Below are positions 42,750-51,447 of a stretch of DNA of 64,000 nucleotides, one piece after another (position 1 is the first letter of the stretch; each line of letters starts with the position of its first letter). Source of the DNA: Caproiciproducens sp. CPB-2 (GTDB taxonomy: Bacteria; Bacillota; Clostridia; Oscillospirales; Acutalibacteraceae); the NCBI RefSeq assembly GCF_036287215.1, contig NZ_CP142860.1, forward strand, positions 1,426,001 to 1,490,000, given 5' to 3'. The translations under genes and the position numbers were made by a program. Under the pieces are notes generated by a model. That model saw only the letters and a list, made by a program, of their open reading frames with translations. It made no database searches and was not told the origin of the DNA.

Positions 42750-43729
42750 AAGGAATACTGGTGCTGAACGCCTGCACGAACGATTACCCGGACCAGTGCC
42801 GGCTGCTTGCGGGATTCCTGAAACAGCGCGCAAACGGAATCGAAGCGGATACCGCCGTTGTGTTTCACAAGGAAGAAGCCGGTCATGATGAACTGCTTCG
42901 TGCGGTCCCGGTGCAAAAAGCCGTATTGATCGGCCTTCCGCAGGCGCGGACGGAAACCATGCTGAATCAGCTTGCCGAGCTGGGAGGCAGCGGGGAAACA
43001 GCAGTCTATCTGTTTGCCGGGAACTGCTTTGGGTCGGAGCTGGCGGTGCGAATGGGGCAGCGCTGCGGCGGCACGTTTATGGCGGCGGTCGACGGCGTGC
43101 AGTGTTCCGGGGAGCAGATTACCGTCACCAAATCCGTGTACGGCGGGCATATGGAGGCGGAATTTGCGCTGAAGAAAGCGCCGTACTGCCTTTCCGTTTC
43201 CCGGTCCTGCGCCGAACCGGAGGAAGGGACCGGCCGGTCCGCCGTGGCCGCAGAGGAGCGAACGGTCCGGGAAGGCCCGGAAAACGGCTTCTCCGAAGAC
43301 TATACTCTTATTCCCGGAAAAGAGGAAAAGAATCTGGAAACCGCGCCGTTTATTCTTGCCGCCGGGTGGGGGGCAAAAAGCCGGGAAGGCGTCGAGTCCA
43401 TGGCGCAGGCCGCGGAAAAAATGGGGGCTGAATTCGGGGTCAGCCGCCCGGTCGCCATGAACGCGTGGGCGCCCATGAGCAGCCTGATCGGCGTTTCGGG
43501 TGTCATGACGAAGCCGGAAATCTGTATTGCTGCGGGTGTTTCGGGCGCGCCGGCCTTTTATGCCGGAATTGAAAAAAGCGGGTTTATCGTTTCCGTCAAT
43601 TCGGACCCAAGGGCGCCGATCCACCGAAAATCCAACGTTGCGATCGTGGACGACTGGCACAAGGTCTTACGGCGTCTCAGTGAGATTTCCGAAAAGCCTT
43701 TAAAAGCAACCCGAAAGAACGAAGAATGA
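42746..43729 (+). CDS. etfA: Electron transfer flavoprotein alpha subunit
   Basis: The 327-aa protein has the FAD domain ILAAGWGAKSREGVESMAQAAEKMGAEFGVSRP, then GVSGVMTKPEICIAAGVSGAPAFYAGIEKSGFIVSVNSDPRAPIHRKSNVAIVDDW, the EtfA signature. The ribosome site lies inside etfB and the ATG overlaps its stop. It lacks a ferredoxin domain. It passes electrons between the flavoprotein dehydrogenase and the NAD/ferredoxin partner. Confidence 0.9.
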   Translation: MKGILVLNACTNDYPDQCRLLAGFLKQRANGIEADTAVVFHKEEAGHDELLRAVPVQKAVLIGLPQARTETMLNQLAELGGSGETAVYLFAGNCFGSELAVRMGQRCGGTFMAAVDGVQCSGEQITVTKSVYGGHMEAEFALKKAPYCLSVSRSCAEPEEGTGRSAVAAEERTVREGPENGFSEDYTLIPGKEEKNLETAPFILAAGWGAKSREGVESMAQAAEKMGAEFGVSRPVAMNAWAPMSSLIGVSGVMTKPEICIAAGVSGAPAFYAGIEKSGFIVSVNSDPRAPIHRKSNVAIVDDWHKVLRRLSEISEKPLKATRKNEE

Positions 43730-43757
43730 TTATAATCTGATAGTGGGGTATGATTTC

Positions 43758-45173
43758 ATGAGCAGCCGTCCAATTTTTCCTATGGACGAATCGTACACGG
43801 AATATATTCGCGATGAGTCCCGGTTTTCCGGCGGCGCGCAGAGTATTTCGTTTCCGCGCAGCGAGGAAGAGATTTGCGCGATCCTCGGAGAACTGCGCGA
43901 ACAGCGGATCCCGGTAACGGTTCAGGGGGGCAGAACCGGCATTGTCGGCAGCGGAGTACCGCTGAGCGGACATCTGATGAATGTGGCCGACTGTAACCGG
44001 GTACTGAAATATTCCGAAACGGACGGAAAATATCTTCTGACGGTGGAGCCGGGGCTGCGCCTGTCGGAGCTGAAGCAGGCGATTGCAAAGCTGGGCGGAC
44101 CCGTCCGCCTTTTCTGGCCGCCCGAGCCGACGGAAAGCTCCGCGACGGTCGGCGGCGCAGCCGCAATGGCGGCTTCCGGAATCTGCGCTTATGCTTACGG
44201 GGACGCCGGGCAGTACTTTGAAGCGGCGCGCGTGATTCTGGCCGACGGCACCGTGCGGGATATCCGCCGCGGGGAACGTTTTCTGGAAGTAAACGGCGAA
44301 CGGCTCGATGAGCTGGACGCGTTTCTCGGCAGCGAGGGAATGCTCGGCATTTTCTCCGCTCTGACCCTCCGCCTGATGCCCTGTCCCGCGGAGCAGTGGG
44401 GCATCGCCTTCTTTTTTGAAAACCCGCGTGACGCGTGGCGCTTTGCCGACGAGCTGCAGAACGATCCGGCCGGGTCGGAAAAGGCGCGGGTGACCGCGGC
44501 GGAATATATTGACGGGGATTCCCTCCGGCTCATAGAGCAGAAAAAAGAACTGCTGAGCAGTCTCGACAGTATTCCGCCCGTCGACCCGGCCTTTCACGCG
44601 ATGATCTATCTGGAAATCGCGGGGGAGGAATCCGAAATCGAGGCTGTGGCGGAAACCCTGATGGAACGGGCGCTACAGTGCGGAAGCGACCCGGACCGCG
44701 CATGGGCGGTATCCGGTGAAAAGGAAATCGAGTCTCTGCGCGCCTTCCGTCACGCAATCCCGGAAACGGTCAACCTTGTGGTGGGGGAAAACCACCGCAA
44801 CCATCCGGAAATCACCAAGCTTTCCACCGATATTTCCTTTCCCGGAAAGTCGTTTACCCGGGTGATGGAGTGGTACGGGGACTGCCTGAAAGACCTCAGG
44901 CCCGCGCACTGTATTTTCGGCCATATCGGGGAAAGCCATGTGCACTGCAACCTTTTTCCGAAAGATTCTTCGGAACAGCGGCAGTGCGAGGCATGGATGC
45001 GCTGGATTCTGCATGAGGCGGCTGCTTTCGGAGGCTGTGCTGCCAGGGAAAATGGCGTCGGCAAAATCAAACGTCGCTGGCTTCCGGCGGATGACGCCGC
45101 GCTTTTACGGATGCGCGAATTGAAAAAACGGTATGATCCGGAAGGCTTTTGGAATCCCGGCAATATGTTTTGA
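43758..45173 (+). CDS. Second FAD-linked oxidoreductase (GlcD-like)
   Basis: The 471-aa protein shares the FAD_binding_4 fold (VTVQGGRTGIVGSGVPLSGHLMNVADC, WPPEPTESSATVGGAAAMAASGICAYAYG) and the FAD-oxidase C end (CAARENGVGKIKRRWLP, KKRYDPEGFWNPGNMF). It differs much from the first dehydrogenase in the operon, so it is not a recent copy and may act on a different hydroxy acid. The ATG at 43758 follows GTGGGG; it is 28 bp after etfA, so it uses the same mRNA. Confidence 0.88.
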   Translation: MSSRPIFPMDESYTEYIRDESRFSGGAQSISFPRSEEEICAILGELREQRIPVTVQGGRTGIVGSGVPLSGHLMNVADCNRVLKYSETDGKYLLTVEPGLRLSELKQAIAKLGGPVRLFWPPEPTESSATVGGAAAMAASGICAYAYGDAGQYFEAARVILADGTVRDIRRGERFLEVNGERLDELDAFLGSEGMLGIFSALTLRLMPCPAEQWGIAFFFENPRDAWRFADELQNDPAGSEKARVTAAEYIDGDSLRLIEQKKELLSSLDSIPPVDPAFHAMIYLEIAGEESEIEAVAETLMERALQCGSDPDRAWAVSGEKEIESLRAFRHAIPETVNLVVGENHRNHPEITKLSTDISFPGKSFTRVMEWYGDCLKDLRPAHCIFGHIGESHVHCNLFPKDSSEQRQCEAWMRWILHEAAAFGGCAARENGVGKIKRRWLPADDAALLRMRELKKRYDPEGFWNPGNMF

Positions 45174-45397
45174 TAAAGACCGTCTCGCACACGCTGTATA
45201 GGGCGGTCGAAATGGCGGGACAATAAGAATTGGTTCTGCCCGCACCTGCTGTTTTTATATTTTAATTATGGAAGATTTGTATGAAATGGTTCCCAAGTTG
45301 ACCGGCTGAAGAAGAGGACGTTGCCTGAGCCGGAACTGAAAAGGCGGACAAGTGTTTGACGCTTGCAAATCGTAAAATCTGTGGAGGAGGTGCCCCT
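45174..45397. other. Intergenic region between the dehydrogenase operon and the OpuC-like genes
   Basis: About 220 bp hold no gene. I see neither a strong terminator nor a consensus promoter, so read-through from the LctD-Etf operon is possible. Confidence 0.4.
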
Positions 45398-46525
45398 ATG
45401 ATCCGATTTGAAAACGTAACGAAGGCATTTAAACAGGGGGAAGTCATCAAGGGCCTGAACTTTGAGATTCAGGATGGGGAAATGGTCGTTTTGGTCGGGC
45501 CGAGCGGATGCGGGAAAACCACAACGCTGAAAATGATCAATAAACTGACACGCCCCACTTCGGGGAGGATTCTGATTGACGATCAGGACATTGCCCGGAT
45601 GGACACTGTGAAACTGCGCAGGAAGATAGGCTATGTTATTCAGAAGACCGGGCTTTTTCCCCATATGACAGTCAAGGATAACATAGAGATCATTTTGCAG
45701 ATAGAAGGAATGAATGCGGAGAAAAGAGATCATATCACTTCCGAGATGATGAGAATCGTGGGTATGGACCCGGAGGCTTATCTGTACCGCTATCCTTCGC
45801 AGCTGAGCGGCGGCCAGCTGCAGAGAATCGGCGTCGCCAGAGCCTTTGCGTCCGATCCGAAAATCGTTCTGATGGACGAGCCGTTCTCCGCGCTGGACCC
45901 GATTACCCGGGCGCAGCTCCAGTCCGAGCTTGTCGGGCTGCAGACCCGGCTGAAAAAGACCGTTGTCTTTGTCACGCACGACATGGACGAAGCGATCAAA
46001 ATAGCTGACCGCATCTGCATTCTTGACGAAGGGCGCATCATTCAATACGATACTCCGGAAAATATATTGAAGAATCCGGCGAATGACTATATTTCCAATT
46101 TTGTAGGGAAGAAGAGAATCTGGAACACTCCCGAATTGATACGCGTCAGGGATATTATGATGGCGAATCCCGTCAGCTGCACCCCGGACACCGGTCTGGC
46201 GGAGTGCGCGGAGCTTTTGGGAGCCAACGAAATCAACGCGATGCCGGTTACCGATTCGGAAAAGCGTCTGGTAGGAATTGCATACGGGGCCGACGTTCAG
46301 AAGCAGGCCGACCGTACCCAGCCGGTCGGAAAAATCATGAAAACGGAATTTCCAACGACGGTACCCGAAAAAAACCTGCTGGAAATTCTCGCTTATATCC
46401 GTGAGCGCCAGCTGGATTTCGTGCCGGTCGTAGATGGGGAGAGACGCTTGATCGGCCTGATTACATCCAAGAATCTGATGACTGTTTTAAGTCAGCAATT
46501 TGTCGATACGGAGGGTGGACGATGA
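45398..46525 (+). CDS. OpuC/ProV-type ABC transporter ATPase with CBS domains
   Basis: The 375-aa protein has Walker A GPSGCGKTTTL, the signature LSGGQLQRIG, Walker B VLMDEPFSALD and the switch His in THDMDEA. Two CBS domains fill residues about 250-375 (VRDIMMANPVSCTPD, VGKIMKTEFPTTVPE); in OpuA-like systems these sense ionic strength or c-di-AMP. GGAGGAGGT precedes ATG 45398. The family takes up glycine betaine, carnitine, choline and related compounds. Confidence 0.93.
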   Translation: MIRFENVTKAFKQGEVIKGLNFEIQDGEMVVLVGPSGCGKTTTLKMINKLTRPTSGRILIDDQDIARMDTVKLRRKIGYVIQKTGLFPHMTVKDNIEIILQIEGMNAEKRDHITSEMMRIVGMDPEAYLYRYPSQLSGGQLQRIGVARAFASDPKIVLMDEPFSALDPITRAQLQSELVGLQTRLKKTVVFVTHDMDEAIKIADRICILDEGRIIQYDTPENILKNPANDYISNFVGKKRIWNTPELIRVRDIMMANPVSCTPDTGLAECAELLGANEINAMPVTDSEKRLVGIAYGADVQKQADRTQPVGKIMKTEFPTTVPEKNLLEILAYIRERQLDFVPVVDGERRLIGLITSKNLMTVLSQQFVDTEGGR

Positions 46526-48099
46526 CGGAATTTTTTACGAGTTTCTGGAACATCCGCGAACAGGTCCTGTCGCTGCTGCTCGATCATATCCACTTAACGA
46601 TTCTGTCCGTGGGAATCGCGGTTTTGATCGGCATTCCCGTCGGAATTCTCATCAGTCATTCGCCAAAGCTTGCAAAGCCGGTCCTGGGGATGACGAATAT
46701 TGTACAGGCAATCCCCAGCCTTGCCATGCTGGGATTTTTGATTCCGTATCTCGGCATCGGTACGGCGCCCGCCATTTTCTGCGTGGTGATTTATTCCCTG
46801 CTGCCCATTGTGAAAAACACCTGTATCGGTTTGAACAATATCGACCCGGACACGCTGGAGGCGGCGAAGGGCATCGGTATGACCCAGGGACAGGTCATGG
46901 GAAGGGTCCAGCTCCCGCTTGCGCTCCCGGTGATTATGGCCGGTATCCGTATCGCCGCGGTCAACGCGGTGGGTTTTGTGACCATCGCGGCCTTTATCGG
47001 CGCGGGCGGGCTGGGGTATCTGGTCTACTCCGGCATCCAGACCAGCAATACTTATCTGATTCTAAGCGGCGCTATCCCCGCCTGTATTCTGGCTCTGCTG
47101 GTCGACTTCGTCGTCGGTTTCCTTGAAAAGGTCGTGACCCCGGTCAACCTGATTCATCCGACGATCGATATGAATAAGGAAAAAGTCCGCCGCCATAAGA
47201 GAAAGCGCTGGATCGTTTCCACCGCGGCGCTGGCCGTTATGGTTGCGATCATTATCGGTTCGGTTGCTCCCATCAACAAGGCCGAAGGGAAGGTGATCCA
47301 TGTCGGTTCCAAGAACTTCACCGAACAGCTGATTCTGGGGAATATCTATGCCGATCTGATTGAGGACAAGACGGATATCAGGGTTGTTCGGGACCTGAAC
47401 CTGGGCAGCACCGATATTTGCTATAACGCACTGAAAAGCCATCATATCGACATGTATATCGAGTACACCGGCACGGCTTACGGCAGCCTGCTCAAGCAGG
47501 GCTCGTCCACCGACAAGCAGCATATTTATACCACCGTTAAGGATCTGATGGCCAAGCAGGGCATCGAGGTACTGGACCCCATCGGGTTCAGCAATTCGTT
47601 TGTGCTGGCGGTCCGTCAGGAGACGGCCGACAAATATCGTCTGAATACCATCTCCGATCTGGAAAAAGCCAGCAGCCAGCTGATTTTTTCGCCTACCATC
47701 GAATTCAACAACCGCCAGGACGGGGTTGCCGCCTTATACGACGCTTATGATAAGCTGAAATTCAAAGGTTCCTCGCCCATGGAGGGCGGGCTGGGCTACC
47801 CGGCCATTGCCAGTAAGAAATGCGACGTCCTGACTGCGTATGCCACGGACGGCCTTCTGAAAACCTATCAGCTCAAGGTCCTTGAGGACGACAAAAACGC
47901 CCTTCTTTCCTATTATGCCATCCCGATGATCAACGAATCGGTTCTGCTGGAATACCCGGAGCTCAAGAATGTCATTGACCTGATGACGGGGCTTCTGGAT
48001 GACGAATCCATGCGAGACCTCAACTACCTTGTCGATCAGGGAGGACAGTCTCCGGAGGACGTAGCGCTCAACTTCTTAAAGAGCAAAGGCCTGCTGTAA
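46522..48099 (+). CDS. Fused permease and substrate-binding protein of the OpuC-type transporter
   Basis: The 525-aa protein joins a BPD_transp_1 permease (about residues 1-215; EAAKGIGMTQGQVMGRVQLPLALPVIMAGIR is the EAA loop) to an OpuAC-type binding domain after another helix (about residues 222-245). The binding domain starts VIHVGSKNFTEQLILGNIYADLIE. One protein thus replaces OpuCB and OpuCC. It overlaps the ATPase gene (ATGA). The ligand box cannot be read with certainty, so the quaternary amine is unknown. Confidence 0.92.
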   Translation: MTEFFTSFWNIREQVLSLLLDHIHLTILSVGIAVLIGIPVGILISHSPKLAKPVLGMTNIVQAIPSLAMLGFLIPYLGIGTAPAIFCVVIYSLLPIVKNTCIGLNNIDPDTLEAAKGIGMTQGQVMGRVQLPLALPVIMAGIRIAAVNAVGFVTIAAFIGAGGLGYLVYSGIQTSNTYLILSGAIPACILALLVDFVVGFLEKVVTPVNLIHPTIDMNKEKVRRHKRKRWIVSTAALAVMVAIIIGSVAPINKAEGKVIHVGSKNFTEQLILGNIYADLIEDKTDIRVVRDLNLGSTDICYNALKSHHIDMYIEYTGTAYGSLLKQGSSTDKQHIYTTVKDLMAKQGIEVLDPIGFSNSFVLAVRQETADKYRLNTISDLEKASSQLIFSPTIEFNNRQDGVAALYDAYDKLKFKGSSPMEGGLGYPAIASKKCDVLTAYATDGLLKTYQLKVLEDDKNALLSYYAIPMINESVLLEYPELKNVIDLMTGLLDDESMRDLNYLVDQGGQSPEDVALNFLKSKGLL

Positions 48100-48104
48100 G
48101 AAAT

Positions 48105-48133
48105 TTGTATGAACAGGGGGGCCGTGGTATAAT
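48105..48133 (+). promoter_or_regulatory. Promoter of the GlpP-like antiterminator gene
   Basis: TTGTAT (48105-48110) and TATAAT (48128-48133), 17-bp spacer, no CAGTTAC leader or terminator before the gene. Confidence 0.65.
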
Positions 48134-48193
48134 AAATCAAACTGAAAAACCAGTTGCCGAATGGAAATCCAAATCGACAAGCAGAGGTGCAAT

Positions 48194-48769
48194 ATGAAAT
48201 TAACAACGGAAGAATTCTTGGAAAACACGGAAATCTGTCCGGTTATAGCGGCAGTCAACAAGTGGGAAGCCGTGGAGAAGTGCGGAAGCGTGGATTGCAA
48301 GATGGTCAACGTTCTGTTCGGGGATATCTGCACCATTGCGGATATCGTCAAGGAACTGAAGAAAATGGAGAAAATCGTTTTTGTGCATGTTGATCTCATT
48401 ACGGGCTTCGCCAGCAAAGAGGTCTGTGTGGATTTTATTCAGAAATACACGGAGGCCGACGGCATTATCAGCACAAAGCCGTTTCTGATTAAGCGTGCCA
48501 ATGAGTTGGGACTGTTCACGATTCAGCGGTTTTTTATGATTGATTTTATTACCTATGCCAATGTGGTCAAGCATGTCCGTGTCACCGATCCGAATGTGGT
48601 GGAATTGCTTCCGGCGGGTTTGTCGAAGGTCATCCGGTACCTGTGTGACGAAATTGACCGTCCCGTGATTGCAGGCGGGCTGATCCTCGACAAGGACGAC
48701 GTGATCGGCGCGCTCAGCGCAGGGGCGATTGCCATATCCACCACCAATCAGGAAATCTGGCGTGACTGA
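48194..48769 (+). CDS. GlpP-family (glycerol-3-phosphate-responsive) antiterminator
   Basis: The 191-aa protein is a GlpP-type TIM-barrel-like regulator: CPVIAAVNKWEAVEKCG at the start, VFVHVDLITGFASKEVCVDFI, ADGIISTKPFLIKRANELGLFTIQRFFMID, VELLPAGLSKVIRYL and PVIAGGLILDKDDVIGALSAGAIAISTTN. GlpP of Bacillus binds leader mRNA and, with glycerol-3-phosphate, prevents termination. AGAGGTG lies 6 nt before ATG 48194; an in-frame ATG at 48161 lacks a site. Three leaders with alternative folds lie within 9 kb, including one right after this gene. No glp genes are nearby, so the effector may be another phosphorylated compound. Confidence 0.92.
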   Translation: MKLTTEEFLENTEICPVIAAVNKWEAVEKCGSVDCKMVNVLFGDICTIADIVKELKKMEKIVFVHVDLITGFASKEVCVDFIQKYTEADGIISTKPFLIKRANELGLFTIQRFFMIDFITYANVVKHVRVTDPNVVELLPAGLSKVIRYLCDEIDRPVIAGGLILDKDDVIGALSAGAIAISTTNQEIWRD

Positions 48770-48842
48770 ACGCAGCATCCTTTAGAAATATCGCTTCTGC
48801 AAATTGTACAAAAATATCCTAAAAAATTCGCACAAAATAGCA

Positions 48843-48946
48843 TTGACAAACAGAGGTATTTTCTTTATACTGAACACAGTTACTAAAGAGATGAAGAGAA
48901 AGTAGCTTCAACACAGCGTTATGCTGTCTTGAAGCTGCTTTTTTTG
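48843..48946 (+). promoter_or_regulatory. Promoter, CAGTTAC leader and terminator before the SDR-kinase operon (GlpP-type antitermination module)
   Basis: TTGACA (48843-48848) and TATACT (48866-48871), 17-bp spacer. CAGTTACTAAAGAGA follows, then the 12-bp stem aagtagcttcaa/ttgaagctgctt and seven T. AGTTAC can pair with GTAGCT of the 5' arm (one G-U). Confidence 0.82.
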
Positions 48947-49077
48947 TTGTGTGAATGTTTATTTTATTTCACGCGTACGGAAAAAAGTATCGGGAACAGT
49001 ATAGTGTGCAGATATTGCTCGGCGGTGCAGCTCTTCGTCTCACAAACACAATACATAAAACTATGGAGGTAAACATT

Positions 49078-49860
49078 ATGAGCTTCGATATCAATGATTT
49101 TTCTTTGGACTTCTTCAGCCTGAAAGGGAAGAACGCGGTCGTTACCGGCGGCAACAGCGGCCTTGGACAGTGCTTTTCACTGGCGCTGGCAAAGGCGGGC
49201 GCAAATGTGTTCGTCGCCAGCTTTCTGGAGGACGACGGAACCACGCAGAAGCTGATTGAGGAAGCCGGCAGCAAGATGGGCTTTATGAAGTGCGACCTTA
49301 CTGAGAAAGGCATTCCCGCGAAAGTCATTGAAGCCTGTGTCAACCAGTTCGGCAGCATCGATATTCTGGTAAACTGCGCCGGTATCTGCAAACTGAACGA
49401 CGTTCTGGACTTCGACCGTGCCGACTGGGATCCGATGATTGCGACCGGCCTTACCGCGGCCTTTGAACTGAGCCATGAGGCAGCCAAATACATGGTCCCG
49501 CAGAAGAGCGGCAAGATCATCAACATCTGCTCGCTGTTCTCGTATCTGGGCGGACTCGGCTCCCCGGCCTATGCCGCTATGAAGCACGGCATTGCGGGTC
49601 TGACAAAAGCGTATGCGGACGAGCTCGGCAAATACAATATTCAGGTTACCGGTATCGCTCCCGGCTACTACGCAACCAACATTACCGTGGAAACCCGCAG
49701 CAACCCTGTTACCAACCAGAGAGTGCTTGACCATATTCCGGCCAACCGCTGGGGGGAAAGACAGGATCTGATGGGAACCGCCGTGTTTCTCGCCAGCCAC
49801 GCGTCCGACTATGTCACCGGCACGCTGCTTGTTGTCGACGGCGGCTACCTGGTTCGCTGA
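49078..49860 (+). CDS. Short-chain dehydrogenase (KduD/gluconate-5-dehydrogenase-like)
   Basis: The 260-aa SDR has the cofactor motif VVTGGNSGLGQCFSLALAKAG, NCAG (VNCAGICKLNDVL), the catalytic Tyr-Lys in PAYAAMKHG, and the end VTGTLLVVDGGYLVR. IPANRWGERQDLMG is typical of KduD-like enzymes acting on keto-sugar acids or polyols. TGGAGG precedes ATG 49078. It is first in the operon with the FGGY kinase, under the CAGTTAC leader. Confidence 0.92.
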   Translation: MSFDINDFSLDFFSLKGKNAVVTGGNSGLGQCFSLALAKAGANVFVASFLEDDGTTQKLIEEAGSKMGFMKCDLTEKGIPAKVIEACVNQFGSIDILVNCAGICKLNDVLDFDRADWDPMIATGLTAAFELSHEAAKYMVPQKSGKIINICSLFSYLGGLGSPAYAAMKHGIAGLTKAYADELGKYNIQVTGIAPGYYATNITVETRSNPVTNQRVLDHIPANRWGERQDLMGTAVFLASHASDYVTGTLLVVDGGYLVR

Positions 49861-49935
49861 TTCACCGGTTTGCGCGGTGGGGGAGAGGGTTTTCTCCCCG
49901 CCCCAACACTATCCGAAAGGCAGTAGAGGTTTGGT

Positions 49936-51366
49936 ATGAGTAAAAAATACATTTTAGCCGTCGACGGCGGTTCTCAGAGTTCTAAAATCGTAATTTTTGA
50001 TCTGGAAGGGAATATTGTCTGCGAAGAGAAAGAAAACCTCAGGCCGGTCAATCTGCCGTCGCCGGGGATCGTAGAGCATCCCGATGACGATCTGTGGGAT
50101 TCCATTGCGGTTGCCAGCAAAAAGACGCTGGCGAAATTTGACGGCGACGTCAAGGACATCATGGCGGTCGGGCTTTGCACCATCCGGTTCTGCCGGGCGC
50201 TCCTGAAAAAGGACGGTTCGCTGTATTCCCCGGTGATGAGCTGGATGGATCAGCGCGTTTCCCGCGTACATGAACAGGTTAGCGACGAAATCGCCTATGT
50301 CACCACTTCCTCCGGTTATATCACCCATCGCTTTACCGGCAATTTTAACGATACGGCCGCCAACTATCAGGGTGTCTGGCCGATGGATACGGACACATGG
50401 CAGTGGTATGAGGACGACCGGAAGATTGCCGAATACAATCTTACCCGCGACATGCTGTTCCATCTGCAGATGCCCGGCACGATCCTTGGCTACGTGACGA
50501 AGGAAGCCTCCGAGGCGACCGGGATTCCGGAAGGCCTTCCGGTCGTGGCGACCGCGAACGACAAGGCGGTTGAGGCGCTGGGCGCGGGCTGTACCGGCGA
50601 AAAGACGGCGTTGATCTCCCTGGGCACCTACATTGCCGCAATGGCTCAGGGCCACGACAATCCTAAGAATACCGTGAATTTCTGGAGCAACTTCGCTTCC
50701 GTTCCCAACCAGTACCTGTATGAAAGCAACGGCATCCGCCGCGGTATGTGGACGGTCAGCTGGTTCAAGAACGTACTGGGCGACAGCTACGCGGAGAAAG
50801 CCAGATCCATGGGCATGTCTGCGGAAGAGCTGCTGAGCAGGGAGGCGGAAGAGGTCCCCGTCGGAAGCGACGGCCTGATGACCGTTCTCGACTTCCTGGC
50901 CCCTGCGGACCAGCCGTTCAAAAAGGGTATCATGATCGGCTTTGACGGACGCCACGGCCGCGCGCATATGTACCGTTCCATTCTGGAAGGCATTGCCATG
51001 ACCATGAAGAGCCGTGTGGACGAGATGTGCGAGGAGCTTGGCCTTAAGCTGGATAATCTCATCATTTCCGGCGGCGGTTCCAACAGCGATCTGTTCATGC
51101 AGATTTTCTCCGATGTTTTCGGGATTCCCGCTTCGCGCAACGTGGTGAACGGTTCCGCGGCGGTCGGCTCGGCAATCTGTGCCGCCGTTGCAGTCGGGGC
51201 TTACAAAACCTTCGACGAGGCTGTGGCCCATATGGTTCGCATGCGCGACACCTTCCGGCCCGATCTGCAGAATACCGGGAAATATGCGAGAGCGAACGCG
51301 GTCTATCGCGACATTACAAAGGGTACGGATGACCTCCTGAAGCGCTCCTATGAAATTTTCAGTTAA
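49936..51366 (+). CDS. FGGY-family carbohydrate kinase
   Basis: The 476-aa kinase has the N-terminal ATPase motif ILAVDGGSQSSKIVIFDLEG and the C-terminal GGGSNSDLFMQIFSDVFGIPASRN plus NGSAAVGSAICAA. It belongs to the xylulokinase/AraB-like side of the family; the substrate is not decided by sequence. With the SDR before it, a polyol or sugar acid would be oxidised and then phosphorylated. Its product would be a natural effector for the GlpP-like regulator (inference). Confidence 0.9.
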   Translation: MSKKYILAVDGGSQSSKIVIFDLEGNIVCEEKENLRPVNLPSPGIVEHPDDDLWDSIAVASKKTLAKFDGDVKDIMAVGLCTIRFCRALLKKDGSLYSPVMSWMDQRVSRVHEQVSDEIAYVTTSSGYITHRFTGNFNDTAANYQGVWPMDTDTWQWYEDDRKIAEYNLTRDMLFHLQMPGTILGYVTKEASEATGIPEGLPVVATANDKAVEALGAGCTGEKTALISLGTYIAAMAQGHDNPKNTVNFWSNFASVPNQYLYESNGIRRGMWTVSWFKNVLGDSYAEKARSMGMSAEELLSREAEEVPVGSDGLMTVLDFLAPADQPFKKGIMIGFDGRHGRAHMYRSILEGIAMTMKSRVDEMCEELGLKLDNLIISGGGSNSDLFMQIFSDVFGIPASRNVVNGSAAVGSAICAAVAVGAYKTFDEAVAHMVRMRDTFRPDLQNTGKYARANAVYRDITKGTDDLLKRSYEIFS

Positions 51367-51384
51367 ACGATTTTAACAGACATT

Positions 51385-51418
51385 GCAGAAATCTGCAGAG
51401 CGACTGCAGTATTTCTGC
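51385..51418 (+). other. Intergenic hairpin between kinase and surE
   Basis: gcagaaat-ctgcag pairs with ctgcag-tatttctgc, without a T-run. It may be an mRNA processing or stabilising element within one operon. Confidence 0.5.
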
Positions 51419-51447
51419 CCATTTTCGGCTAAGCGCGGGGGAACGAT

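Noticed and set aside
49954..51231. 425-codon open frame on the minus strand
   Set aside because: It mirrors the codon bias of the FGGY kinase on the other strand and encodes a low-complexity His/Gly/Arg-rich product.
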